Below the pieces are notes generated by a model. That model was not told the origin of the DNA, searched no databases, and saw nothing but the letters and a program-made list of their open reading frames with translations. A program made the translations under genes and the position numbers. Positions 42,956-50,680 of a stretch of 64,000 nucleotides of DNA are shown here, piece by piece. The stretch spans positions 107,679 to 171,678 of the forward strand of contig NZ_JAFFZE010000024.1 in assembly GCF_025165815.1 (NCBI RefSeq), read 5' to 3'. Every line of letters starts with the position of its first letter. Position 1 is the stretch's first letter. Source of the DNA: Actinophytocola gossypii (lineage in GTDB: Bacteria > Actinomycetota > Actinomycetes > Mycobacteriales > Pseudonocardiaceae).

Positions 42956-43604
42956 CGTCGTGGGTGTGCTCGGCGGAACCGGACCGCAGGGCCGGGGCCT
43001 GGCCCTGCGCTGGGCGAAGGCCGGCATCGAGGTGATCATCGGCTCGCGCAGTGCCGAGCGCGCCGAGTCGGCGGCGGCGGAGCTGCGCACCGAGGCCGGG
43101 GTGTCGTCGGTCCGCGGCCTGGCGAACGCCGACTGCGCCGCGAAGGCCGACATCGTCCTGGTCGCCGTTCCGTGGGAGGGCCACGGCGACCTGCTCACGT
43201 CCCTGCGCGAGCCGCTCGCCGGCAAGATCGTCATCGACTGCGTGAACCCGCTCGGCTTCGACAAGCAGGGCCCCTACGCGCTCCCGGTCGAGGAGGGGAG
43301 TGCCGCCCAGCAGGCGGAGAAGCTGCTCCCCGACTCCCGGGTGACCGCGGCGTTCCACCACGTCTCCGCCGTCCACCTGGCCGACCAGACCATCGCCGAG
43401 ATGACCACCGACGTCCTCGTCCTCGGCGACGACCGCGAGGCGACCGACCAGGTCCGGGCCCTCGCCGACGCGATCCCCGGCATGCGCGGCGTGTACGGCG
43501 GCCGGCTGCGCAACTCCCACCAGGTCGAGGCCCTCACCGCGAACCTGATCGCGATCAACCGGCGGTACAAGGCGCACGCCGGCATCCGGGTCACCGACAT
43601 CTAG
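42948..43604 (+). CDS. npdG: F420-dependent NADP+ oxidoreductase
   Basis: 218 residues. VVGVLGGTGPQGRGLALRWAKAG is the NADP-binding fold with the GGTGPQG loop, IIGSRSAERAE follows, and NLIAINRRYKAHAGIRVTDI closes it, as in NpdG/Fno. It transfers hydride between F420H2 and NADP+. This implies that the organism makes coenzyme F420. The GTG start lies inside the RNB gene end, with AAGGAGG upstream. Confidence 0.92.
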   Translation: MSDVVGVLGGTGPQGRGLALRWAKAGIEVIIGSRSAERAESAAAELRTEAGVSSVRGLANADCAAKADIVLVAVPWEGHGDLLTSLREPLAGKIVIDCVNPLGFDKQGPYALPVEEGSAAQQAEKLLPDSRVTAAFHHVSAVHLADQTIAEMTTDVLVLGDDREATDQVRALADAIPGMRGVYGGRLRNSHQVEALTANLIAINRRYKAHAGIRVTDI

Positions 43605-43609
43605 CCGTC

Positions 43610-44470
43610 ATGGGTGTTCTCGACGGCAAGGCCGTGGTCGTCACCGGTGCCGGTCGCGGTCTCGGCCGGGCGTCCGCGCTGCACGCCGCCGCGCACGGCG
43701 CCGCGGTGGTCGTGAACGACGTCGACGGGGAGCCCGCCGACGAGGTGGTCTCGCTGATCGAGGACTCCGGTGGTCGGGCGGTGACCAGCGTCGGTTCGGT
43801 CGCCGATCCCGACCAGGCGCACGCGGCCGTCGAGCGCTGCCTGGCCGCGTTCGGCCGGATCGACGGTCTGGTCAACAACGCCGGCGTGCGCTACCAGGCC
43901 CCGGTGTGGGAGGACACCCCGGACCGGATGCGCGCGTTGATCGAGGTCAACGTTCTGGGCGCGCTGTACTGCGGGTCCGCCGCCGCCAGGGCCATGCGTG
44001 ACCGGGGCACGGGGTCGATCGTGAACATGGCCTCACTGGCGACGGTCGGCCAGCCCACCGCGGCGACCTATTCCGCGTCCAAGGGCGCGGTGTCCTCGAC
44101 GACCGTGGCGTGGGCGTGGGAACTGGGCGAGCACGGCGTGCGGGTGAACGGGCTGTTCCCGTTGGCGCACACGCGAATGGCGCTGACCGACACGAAGTCG
44201 GCGGCGCCCGCCGACGAAACCCCCGAGCGGATCGCGCCGATCGTGACGTACCTGCTCAGCGACCTCTCCTCGGCCGTGACCGGCCAGCTGATCCGCTTCA
44301 CCGCCAACAAGATCCACATCGTGCGGCAGCTGTCGGCCAAGGACCCCGTCCTGCGCAACGACGGCTGGGACGTCGAGGACATCGCCGAGGTGTTCGACGA
44401 CCAGCTGCTCGCCGTCCTCGACAGGCCGACGCGCGCGACGGTCGACCCCCCGCCGCGCGACGAGGGCTGA
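43610..44470 (+). CDS. Short-chain dehydrogenase/reductase
   Basis: 286 residues. The cofactor loop TGAGRGLG is near residue 13, NNAG near 88, a catalytic serine in MASLAT and YSASK near 147. Residues after 230 form an unusual C-terminal extension. An Asp at the end of beta-2 (VVVNDVDGEP) favours NAD(H). It sits 5 bases after npdG. Resemblance to the 3-oxoacyl/hydroxysteroid group is general; substrate unknown. Confidence 0.88.
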   Translation: MGVLDGKAVVVTGAGRGLGRASALHAAAHGAAVVVNDVDGEPADEVVSLIEDSGGRAVTSVGSVADPDQAHAAVERCLAAFGRIDGLVNNAGVRYQAPVWEDTPDRMRALIEVNVLGALYCGSAAARAMRDRGTGSIVNMASLATVGQPTAATYSASKGAVSSTTVAWAWELGEHGVRVNGLFPLAHTRMALTDTKSAAPADETPERIAPIVTYLLSDLSSAVTGQLIRFTANKIHIVRQLSAKDPVLRNDGWDVEDIAEVFDDQLLAVLDRPTRATVDPPPRDEG

Positions 44471-44473
44471 CCG

Positions 44474-44863
44474 GTGACCGAACCCACGGCCCTGCCACCC
44501 GGCGCGCACCGCTGGTCCGAGGCCGAGCGCGCACTGGCCGTCGACGTCCTTGCCGGGCGGACCGTCGTGGTCAACGTGCGCAAGGGCGGTCCGCACCGGC
44601 GGCTCGTGCCGTGGCTGGTCGAGGCGGGTCTGCTCACCTACGTCGGTCATGCCGGCCCTCGGCACGCCTGGCCGGAGTCCGACTTCGCCAACCCGTTCGT
44701 CGGCATGCGCGCCGACCGCCAGGAGATGGTTCGCCGCTACCGGGACTGGCTCGCCGCCCGCCCGGCCCTGCTCGACCGCGTCCCCGAGCTGGCCGGGCGC
44801 GCGCTCGGCTGCTGGTGCGCCCCGGAACCCTGCCACGCGGACGTCCTGGCCGAACTGGCCTAG
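44474..44863 (+). CDS. DUF4326 family protein
   Basis: 129 residues. TVVVNVRKGG, FANPFVG and the terminal GCWCAPEPCHADVL are hallmarks of DUF4326. The clustered cysteines and histidine at the C-terminus (CWCAPEPCH) look metal-binding. The family is found in phages and bacteria with no proven role. GTG start, 3 bases after the SDR stop. Confidence 0.82.
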   Translation: MTEPTALPPGAHRWSEAERALAVDVLAGRTVVVNVRKGGPHRRLVPWLVEAGLLTYVGHAGPRHAWPESDFANPFVGMRADRQEMVRRYRDWLAARPALLDRVPELAGRALGCWCAPEPCHADVLAELA

Positions 44864-44872
44864 CCTGGACAC

Positions 44873-45640
44873 GTGATCGTCGACGACCTGGGGGAGCCCG
44901 TTCCCGTCGCCGCGTCGCCGGAGCGGGTGGTGAGCCTGGTTCCGTCCCTCACCGACGCGATCGAGACCAGCCGGCCCGGTCTGCTCGTCGGCGCTACCGA
45001 CTACTGCACGCACCCGCCGTCGCTCGACGTCACCCGGGTCGGTGGCTCGAAGTACCCGCGCGTGGACGACGTGCTGACGCTGCGGCCGGACCTCGTCGTC
45101 GCCAACGCCGAGGAGAACCGGCCGGAGGACGTGGAACGGCTCCGCGCCGACGGGATCCCCGTGTGGGTGACCACGGCCGCGGCCACCGTCCCCGAGGGGC
45201 TCGGCTCGGTCCGCCGTCTGCTCACCCAGGGCCTGTCCATCGCCGAACCCCAGTGGCTCGTCGAGGCCGAGGACGTCTGGCGGGACGTCCCGCCCGTGCG
45301 CGCGACCGCGATCGTGCCGGTCTGGCGGCGGCCGTGGGTGGTCGTCGGCCGGGACACCTTCGCCGGGGACGTGCTCCGCCGCCTCGGCGTCGCCAACGCC
45401 TACGCCGGCGACCGGGACCGGTACCCGCGCCCGAAGCTGGACGCCCTGCGCGCCAGGCTCGACGACGGCGAGGCGGATCTCGTCGTGCTGCCGGACGAGC
45501 CGTACGAGTTCACCGCCACCGACGGCCCGGAGGCGTTTCCCGGCGCCCGCTGCGCGCTCGTCGTCGGACGCTATCTGACCTGGTGCGGGCCGTCCCTGGT
45601 CGAGGCGCACGCCGCGCTCACCGACGCCCTGGTGGATTAG
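44873..45640 (+). CDS. BtuF-like helical-backbone metal/cobalamin-binding protein lacking a signal peptide
   Basis: 255 residues of the cobalamin/siderophore-binding ABC receptor fold: RVVSLVPSLTDAI, GATDYCTHPP, VGGSKYPRVDDVLTLRPDLVVANAEENRPEDVERL. The N-terminus MIVDDLGEPVPVAASPERVV begins directly with the mature domain, with no signal or lipobox, and no permease or ATPase gene is adjacent. It may bind its ligand in the cytoplasm. GTG start with TAGCCT six bases upstream, so probably leaderless. Confidence 0.82.
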   Translation: MIVDDLGEPVPVAASPERVVSLVPSLTDAIETSRPGLLVGATDYCTHPPSLDVTRVGGSKYPRVDDVLTLRPDLVVANAEENRPEDVERLRADGIPVWVTTAAATVPEGLGSVRRLLTQGLSIAEPQWLVEAEDVWRDVPPVRATAIVPVWRRPWVVVGRDTFAGDVLRRLGVANAYAGDRDRYPRPKLDALRARLDDGEADLVVLPDEPYEFTATDGPEAFPGARCALVVGRYLTWCGPSLVEAHAALTDALVD

Positions 45641-45646
45641 ACCAAT
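45631..45646 (+). promoter_or_regulatory. DasR-like site (dre) 1 upstream of the LPMO gene
   Basis: TGGATTAGACCA (45633-45644) matches ten of twelve core bases of the dre consensus TGGTCTAGACCA. It overlaps the stop codon of the BtuF-like gene. Its centre lies 22 bases from that of site 2, two helical turns. Confidence 0.5.
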
Positions 45647-45652
45647 ACTTTC

Positions 45653-45668
45653 GGAGGTCTAGACCAGT
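45653..45668 (+). promoter_or_regulatory. DasR-like site (dre) 2 over the LPMO promoter
   Basis: GGAGGTCTAGACCAGT has the perfect palindromic dre core GGTCTAGACC and an exact right arm. TAGACC (45660-45665) can serve as -35, with CACAAT (45683-45688) as -10 after 17 bases, so a bound repressor would block the promoter. DasR is the GntR-type repressor of chitin and N-acetylglucosamine genes in actinomycetes. Confidence 0.7.
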
Positions 45669-45723
45669 TCGGATCCCTGTCGCACAATGACCTCTGGTGA
45701 CCACCTGAGCGACAGGAGTAACC

Positions 45724-46320
45724 ATGTCGGGGAAACGAATCACACGAATGCTCACGATCGCGGCACTCGCCGTGATCCCGATGACCCTGGTGACGACCGG
45801 TAGCGCGTCGGCCCACGGCTACACCAACAGCCCGGCCAGCCGCGCCTACCACTGCAACCAGGGCAGCGCGCAGGACTGCGGCGCGATCCAGTGGGAGCCG
45901 CACAGCGTCGAGGGCCCGAAGGGCTTCCCGGAGGCCGGCCCGGCCGACGGCTCGATCTGCGCCGGCGGGAACACCCGGTTCGCCGAGCTGGACGACCCGC
46001 GCGGCGGCGCCTGGCCGGCGACCGACGTCAGCGGCGGCCAGGACTTCACCTTCCGCTGGCACCTCACCGCACGGCACGTCACGACGTCGTTCCGCTACTT
46101 CGTCACCCGGGACGGGTGGGACCCCGGCCAGCCGCTGACCAGGGCCGCGCTCGAGCCGGAGCCGTTCCTGTACGTCGACGGCCAGAACCAGCAGCCGCCG
46201 GCGGACGTCTCGCACAGCGGCACCCTGCCGAACAAGTCCGGCCGGCACCTGATCCTGTCCGTCTGGGACATCGCCGACACCGGCAACGCCTTCTACCAGT
46301 GCGCCGACGTGGAGTTCTGA
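45724..46320 (+). CDS. AA10 lytic polysaccharide monooxygenase, chitin-active CBP21 type
   Basis: 198 residues. A Sec signal peptide ends ...GSASA, leaving H31 as the first mature residue, the N-terminal half of the copper histidine brace. The second histidine is H118 in LTARHVTTSFRYF, which resembles the CBP21 motif; the C-terminal NAFYQCADVEF also follows CBP21. It oxidatively cleaves crystalline chitin outside the cell. No carbohydrate-binding module is attached. GACAGGAG is the ribosome site. Tandem DasR-like sites upstream fit induction by chitin products. Confidence 0.93.
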   Translation: MSGKRITRMLTIAALAVIPMTLVTTGSASAHGYTNSPASRAYHCNQGSAQDCGAIQWEPHSVEGPKGFPEAGPADGSICAGGNTRFAELDDPRGGAWPATDVSGGQDFTFRWHLTARHVTTSFRYFVTRDGWDPGQPLTRAALEPEPFLYVDGQNQQPPADVSHSGTLPNKSGRHLILSVWDIADTGNAFYQCADVEF

Positions 46321-46328
46321 CCTCTGCC

Positions 46329-46365
46329 GAAGGTGACCTCCGAGACACGTCCGGAGGTCACCTTC
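46329..46365. terminator. Bidirectional terminator between LPMO and pip
   Basis: GAAGGTGACCTCCG (46329-46342) and CGGAGGTCACCTTC (46352-46365) form a perfect 14-bp stem with a 9-base loop, in the gap between two convergent genes. It also reaches the stop codon of the minus-strand gene. Confidence 0.85.
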
Positions 46366-47326
46366 ATGGTCGGAACTCGTCCGTGGCCTCGATCAGCGCC
46401 TCCAGCACGCCCGGGTCGGCGACCGAGTGCCCGGCCTGGGGCAGTACGCGCAGCTCCGACCCCGGCCACGCCCGGTGCAGCTCCCACGCCGTCACCGGCG
46501 GGCACACCGCGTCGTACCGCCCCTGCACGATCCGCCCCGGGATCCCGGCCAGCTTTCCCGCGTCCCGCAGCAGCTGGTCCTCCGCCAGCCACCCGTGGTG
46601 GGTGAAGTAGTGCAACGCGATCCGCGCGAACGCCACCGCGAACGCCGGATCCGCGTAGATCGCCGACGCCGCCCGGTTCGGCACCAGCGACACCGCCGCC
46701 CCCTCCCACAGGCTCCACGCGGCCGCCGCCCGCGCCGACACCACCGCCGACCGATCGCCCAGCTGCCGGTGGTACGCGGCGAGCGGATCCTCCCCGTCCG
46801 GCACCAGCGCGCTGAACTCCGCCCACGCCTCCGGGAACAGGTGCCCCGCCCCGCCCCGGTACATCCAGTCCAGCTCCGCGGCCCGCAGCAGGAACACCCC
46901 GCGCAGCACGATCTCGGTCACCCGTTCGGGGTGCGTCTGCGCGTACGCCATCGCCAGCGTCGCGCCCCACGAACCGCCGAACAGCTGCCACCGCTCGATC
47001 CCCAGCAGCTCCCGCAGCCGCTCCAGGTCCGACACCAGGTGCCAGGTCGTGTTGGCCACCAGCGCCTCGTCCCCGGCGACCACCACCGACGGGGTACTGC
47101 GCCCGGACCCGCGCTGGTCGACCAGCACGATCCGGTACGCGGCCGGGTCGAACATCCGCCGGTGCAGCGGCGCCGTGCCCCCGCCGGGGCCGCCGTGCAG
47201 GAACACCACCGGCTTCCCGGCCGGGTTGCCGGACACCTCCCAGTACACCCGGTGCCCGTCACCGACGTCGAGCATGCCCTGGTCGTGCGGTTCGACCGGC
47301 GGATACAGGTTGCGCACGCCGAGCAT
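46364..47326 (-). CDS. pip: Proline iminopeptidase
   Basis: 320 residues, alpha/beta hydrolase of family S33. HGGPGGG oxyanion motif near residue 44, nucleophile GGSWGATLAMAYAQTHPERV, DQRGSGRS, and a histidine in LPQAGHS near the end. It removes N-terminal proline from peptides in the cytoplasm; no signal peptide. It diverges from the next gene with only 16 bases between. Confidence 0.93.
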   Translation of the reverse strand: MLGVRNLYPPVEPHDQGMLDVGDGHRVYWEVSGNPAGKPVVFLHGGPGGGTAPLHRRMFDPAAYRIVLVDQRGSGRSTPSVVVAGDEALVANTTWHLVSDLERLRELLGIERWQLFGGSWGATLAMAYAQTHPERVTEIVLRGVFLLRAAELDWMYRGGAGHLFPEAWAEFSALVPDGEDPLAAYHRQLGDRSAVVSARAAAAWSLWEGAAVSLVPNRAASAIYADPAFAVAFARIALHYFTHHGWLAEDQLLRDAGKLAGIPGRIVQGRYDAVCPPVTAWELHRAWPGSELRVLPQAGHSVADPGVLEALIEATDEFRP

Positions 47327-47342
47327 TCTCTACGCTGGAGCC

Positions 47343-48278
47343 ATGGCGACCACGCAGTTCGGCAAGGAAACCTCGAACCGGGGCGAGTTCGTCCGGCAGA
47401 CCAACCGGTTCACCGACCGGATCACCGCGGACGGCTCGTCCGGCTGGCGCGCCGAACCCGGCCGCTACCGGCTCGTGGTGAGCCTGGCCTGCCCGTGGGC
47501 GCACCGCTCGATCATCGTCCGGCGGCTGCTCGGGCTCACCGACGCGATCTCGCTCGCCGTGGTCGACCCGATCCGCGACGAGAAGGGCTGGCGCTTCACC
47601 CTCGACGAGGGCGGCCGCGACCCGGTACTCGGCATCGAGTACCTGTCCGAGGCGTACCTGCGCACCGACCAGGACTTCTCCGGGCGCTACACCGTGCCGT
47701 CGATCGTGGACGTCGAGTCCGGCAAAGTCGTCACCAACGACTACCCGAGGATCACCCTCGACCTGTCCACCGAGTGGCGCGAGTTCCACGCCCCCGGCGC
47801 ACCCGACCTGTACCCCGAGCACCTGCGCGCCGAGATCGACGCGGTCAGCGAACCGATCTTCCGCAACGTCAACAACGGCGTGTACCGCTGCGGGTTCGCC
47901 GGCTCCCAGGAGGCCTACGAGGAGGCCTACGACGCGCTGTTCGCCGAGCTCGACCGGCTCTCCGAGCGGCTGGCGCACCAGCGCTACCTGGTCGGCGACA
48001 CGATCACCGAGGCCGACATCCGGCTGTTCACCACGCTGGTCCGGTTCGACGCCGTCTACCACGGCCACTTCAAGTGCAACCGGAACAAGCTGACCGAGCT
48101 GCCGGTGCTGTGGGCCTACGCACGCGACCTGTTCCAAACCCCGGGCTTCGGCGAGACGGTGGACTTCGACCACATCAAGCGGCACTACTACGCCACCCAC
48201 GACGCCATCAACCCGACGCTGATCGTGCCGAAGGGCCCGGACCTGTCCGGCTGGCACGAACCCCACGGTCGCGCGTAA
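47343..48278 (+). CDS. Glutathionyl-hydroquinone reductase-like protein (ECM4/YqjG), possibly mycothiol-using
   Basis: 311 residues. Thioredoxin-like N-terminal domain with the catalytic ACPWAHR motif near residue 50, then a GST C-terminal helical domain (YLVGDTITEADIRLFTTLVRFD). These enzymes reduce thiol-hydroquinone adducts. Actinomycetes make mycothiol instead of glutathione, so the thiol partner here is probably mycothiol; this is inference. TACGCT six bases before the ATG suggests a leaderless message. Confidence 0.88.
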   Translation: MATTQFGKETSNRGEFVRQTNRFTDRITADGSSGWRAEPGRYRLVVSLACPWAHRSIIVRRLLGLTDAISLAVVDPIRDEKGWRFTLDEGGRDPVLGIEYLSEAYLRTDQDFSGRYTVPSIVDVESGKVVTNDYPRITLDLSTEWREFHAPGAPDLYPEHLRAEIDAVSEPIFRNVNNGVYRCGFAGSQEAYEEAYDALFAELDRLSERLAHQRYLVGDTITEADIRLFTTLVRFDAVYHGHFKCNRNKLTELPVLWAYARDLFQTPGFGETVDFDHIKRHYYATHDAINPTLIVPKGPDLSGWHEPHGRA

Positions 48279-48300
48279 CTGACCTTCGCCTGAACGGCTG

Positions 48301-48329
48301 TTGACCGGTTCGTCCCGCGCTGGTGTGGT
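48301..48329 (+). promoter_or_regulatory. Candidate promoter of the SRPBCC gene
   Basis: TTGACC (48301-48306), 17 bases, TGTGGT (48324-48329). The -35 is good and the -10 poor. A GGGAGG ribosome site follows at 48345. Confidence 0.3.
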
Positions 48330-48356
48330 CGGTGCGGGACCACTGGGAGGTGCGCG

Positions 48357-48863
48357 GTGACGCTGATCAGGATGCCGGACAAGCAGGCGTACGCGGAGGC
48401 CTACGCGCGACCCTTCGCCGAGGGCGAGGTGACCGTCGACGCCTCCCCGGAGGCGGTGTACGGGCTGGTGAGCGATCCGGTCGCGATGGCCGCGTTCGCC
48501 GAGGAGTTCTACCGGGCGCGCTGGCTGCGCGGCGCCACCGAGGCCGGCGTCGGCAACCGGTTCCTCGGCAGCAACCGCAACGGGTGGCACCGCTGGGTCA
48601 CGTACGCGACGGTGACCGCCGCGGAGCCGGGCCGCCTGTTCGCCTACCGGGTGCGGTTCGTCGTGCCGATCTCCCGGTGGGAGTACGAGATCACGCCGGA
48701 GGGCGCCGGCTGCCGGCTGGCCGTGCGGAACTGGCTGCGCGCCCCGCGCTGGTTCGTCCCGATCGCGATCCTCATCACCGGCGAGCCGGACCGCGCCGGG
48801 ACCAACACCACCAACATCGCCACCACCCTGGCCCGGCTGAAGGCCCACATCGAGGGCCGCTAG
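48357..48863 (+). CDS. SRPBCC family (polyketide-cyclase-like) protein
   Basis: 168 residues. GEVTVDASPEAVYGLVSDPVAMAAF, GNRFLGSNRNGWHRWVTYATV and FAYRVRFVVPISRWEYEI follow the START/SRPBCC pattern of actinobacterial proteins that act as lipid-binding or cyclase-like modules. GTG start 6 bases after GGGAGG. It overlaps the convergent RibD-type gene by 4 bases. Ligand unknown. Confidence 0.85.
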   Translation: MTLIRMPDKQAYAEAYARPFAEGEVTVDASPEAVYGLVSDPVAMAAFAEEFYRARWLRGATEAGVGNRFLGSNRNGWHRWVTYATVTAAEPGRLFAYRVRFVVPISRWEYEITPEGAGCRLAVRNWLRAPRWFVPIAILITGEPDRAGTNTTNIATTLARLKAHIEGR

Positions 48864-49474
48864 AACGAGCCGTAGCGCACCTCGCCGGCGCGGCGGTACA
48901 CGGACGCGACCGCCCCGGCCGGCGTCGTGCGGGACTCGACGAGAGCGAGGTTCCCCGGCACGGTGCCGTCGCCGAAGAGGCGCTTGCCGGTGCCGAGCAC
49001 CAGCGGGAACACCATCAGCCGGTACTCGTCGACCAGGTCGTGGCGGATCAGGGTCTGGGCGAACTCGGCGCTGCCCACCACGTGCAGCTCGCCGCCCGGC
49101 TCCGCGCGCAGCTTCGCCACCGCGGCCGGCACGTCGTCGCCGAGCAGGTGCGAGTTCTGCCAGTCGACGCTGGACAGGGTGCGGGAGGCCACGTACTTCG
49201 GCATCTCGTTCAGCACCTTGGCCATCGCCGCTTCCGGGCTGTCGTCCCCGACGGTCGGCCAGTACCCGGCGAAGATCTCGTACGTGCGACGGCCCAGCAG
49301 CATCCCGGTGGAGGTCGCGTACCACGCGCCGACGATCTCGCCCGCGGCCTCGTCGAAGTGCGGGGCCTGCCAGCCGCCGTGGGGGAAGCCGTCGGACTGG
49401 TCCTCGTCCGGGCCGCCGGGCGCCTGCATGACGCCATCGAGGGTGAGGAAGGTACTGACGACGATCGTGCTCAT
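48860..49474 (-). CDS. Dihydrofolate reductase family (RibD C-terminal-like) protein
   Basis: 204 residues. MSTIVVSTFLTLDGVMQAPGGPDED, GRRTYEIFAGYW and ELHVVGSAEFAQTLIRHDLVDEYRL are typical of YyaP/YwjB-like proteins with the RibD reductase fold. The substrate is not known, and they are rarely true dihydrofolate reductases. The ATG at 49474 has GGAGGACACC upstream as the ribosome site. The frame is open further upstream but has no signals. Confidence 0.87.
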   Translation of the reverse strand: MSTIVVSTFLTLDGVMQAPGGPDEDQSDGFPHGGWQAPHFDEAAGEIVGAWYATSTGMLLGRRTYEIFAGYWPTVGDDSPEAAMAKVLNEMPKYVASRTLSSVDWQNSHLLGDDVPAAVAKLRAEPGGELHVVGSAEFAQTLIRHDLVDEYRLMVFPLVLGTGKRLFGDGTVPGNLALVESRTTPAGAVASVYRRAGEVRYGSF

Positions 49475-49549
49475 GGTGTCCTCCGAGGAGTTCGTTTCGG
49501 TTCTCGCTGACGCGTCGAACCGACCGCGTACCGATCGACACCCCCGGAG

Positions 49550-49585
49550 AAAAAAATCGGCGGCCGCCAGGAGGCGACCGCCGAC
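49550..49585 (-). terminator. Rho-independent terminator of panB
   Basis: Read on the minus strand, an 11-bp stem (49558-49568 with 49573-49583, one G-U pair) with a 4-base loop is followed by seven U residues. It lies 24 bases beyond the panB stop codon. One of the few classical U-tract terminators in this window. Confidence 0.85.
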
Positions 49586-49608
49586 GTGCTCGACAGCTCG
49601 GTGCGAAA

Positions 49609-50484
49609 TCAGTGGAAGACGTGCTCCGGCGCGGGGAACTGCCGCCCGCGGACCTCCGCCGCGAACTGCTCCACCGCACCCGACATGACCCCGGCGAGGT
49701 CGGCGTACCGCTTGACGAACCGCGGCCCCTTGCCCCGCCGCAGGCCCATCATGTCCTGCCACACCAGCACCTGCGCGTCGCAGTCCGGGCCGGCGCCGAT
49801 GCCGATGGTCGGGATCGCCAGCTCGTGGGTGACCCGCTTGGCCGCCTCGGCCGGCACCATCTCCATCACCACCGAGAACGCCCCGGCCTCCTGCAGCGCG
49901 AGCGCGTCCTCGACCAGCTCGTCACCGGCGTCGCCGCGGCCCTGCACCCGGTACCCGCCGAGGTTGTGCTCGCTCTGCGGCGTGAACCCGATGTGGCCCA
50001 TCACCGGGACACCCGCCTGGGTGATCGCCTGGACGTGTGGCGCGAACGCCCGCCCGCCCTCGAGCTTGACCGCGTGCGCCCGGCCCTCCTTCATCATCCG
50101 CACGGACGTGGCCAGCGCCTGCTCCGGCGAGAGCTGGTAGGACCCGAACGGCAGGTCCGCGACCACGAGTGACCGCTTCACCGACCGGGTGACGGCTCGC
50201 ACCAGCGGCACCAGCTCGTCGACCGTGACCGGCAGGGACGACTCGTAGCCGTAGACGTTGTTCGACGCGGAGTCGCCGACCAGCAGGACCGGGATCCCGG
50301 CCTCGTCGAACAGCTCGGCGGTGTACATGTCGTACGCGGTGAGCATGGGCCACGGCTCGCCGCGTTCCTTGAGCTCCCGCAGGTGGTGGATGCGGACCCG
50401 CTTGGCCGGCTTGGCCTTGTCCGACCCGGCCCCGGTCCCGTACGGCGCGGCGAGCTCGCCGCCGCCAGGGGTTGCTGACGTCAT
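49609..50484 (-). CDS. panB: 3-methyl-2-oxobutanoate hydroxymethyltransferase
   Basis: 291 residues. [45 protein letters not shown] is the PanB opening with the metal site; [30 protein letters not shown] and [19 protein letters not shown] follow. It makes ketopantoate for coenzyme A. The ATG at 50484 follows GGAAGGACGG. About 30 residues of N-terminal tail are extra and low-complexity. Confidence 0.95.
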   Translation of the reverse strand: MTSATPGGGELAAPYGTGAGSDKAKPAKRVRIHHLRELKERGEPWPMLTAYDMYTAELFDEAGIPVLLVGDSASNNVYGYESSLPVTVDELVPLVRAVTRSVKRSLVVADLPFGSYQLSPEQALATSVRMMKEGRAHAVKLEGGRAFAPHVQAITQAGVPVMGHIGFTPQSEHNLGGYRVQGRGDAGDELVEDALALQEAGAFSVVMEMVPAEAAKRVTHELAIPTIGIGAGPDCDAQVLVWQDMMGLRRGKGPRFVKRYADLAGVMSGAVEQFAAEVRGRQFPAPEHVFH

Positions 50485-50625
50485 CGTCGACCGTCCTTCC
50501 CTCGAGGCCCGCGTGCGCGGGTCCCCGGGTGTTCCTGGATGGCTTACCACCCCAGCGTCGCACCAACCGCGCCGGCCGACATCGAGCTGCGATGAGCTTC
50601 ACACGCCGCCGCGAGCCGCGGTCAA

Positions 50626-50680
50626 GTGCCTGAACGACTCGCTTGGGACGTCGAGCGTCCCGAAAGGGTCGTTCAGGGCA
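50626..50680. repeat. 55-base bipartite palindrome between panB and nadE
   Basis: Outer arms TGCCTGAACGAC and GTCGTTCAGGGCA enclose an inner hairpin GGGACG-tcgag-CGTCCC. It directly abuts the nadE stop codon and may act as its terminator, but the two-stem design resembles mobile intergenic repeats (REP/MITE-like) of Amycolatopsis and relatives. Confidence 0.7.
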
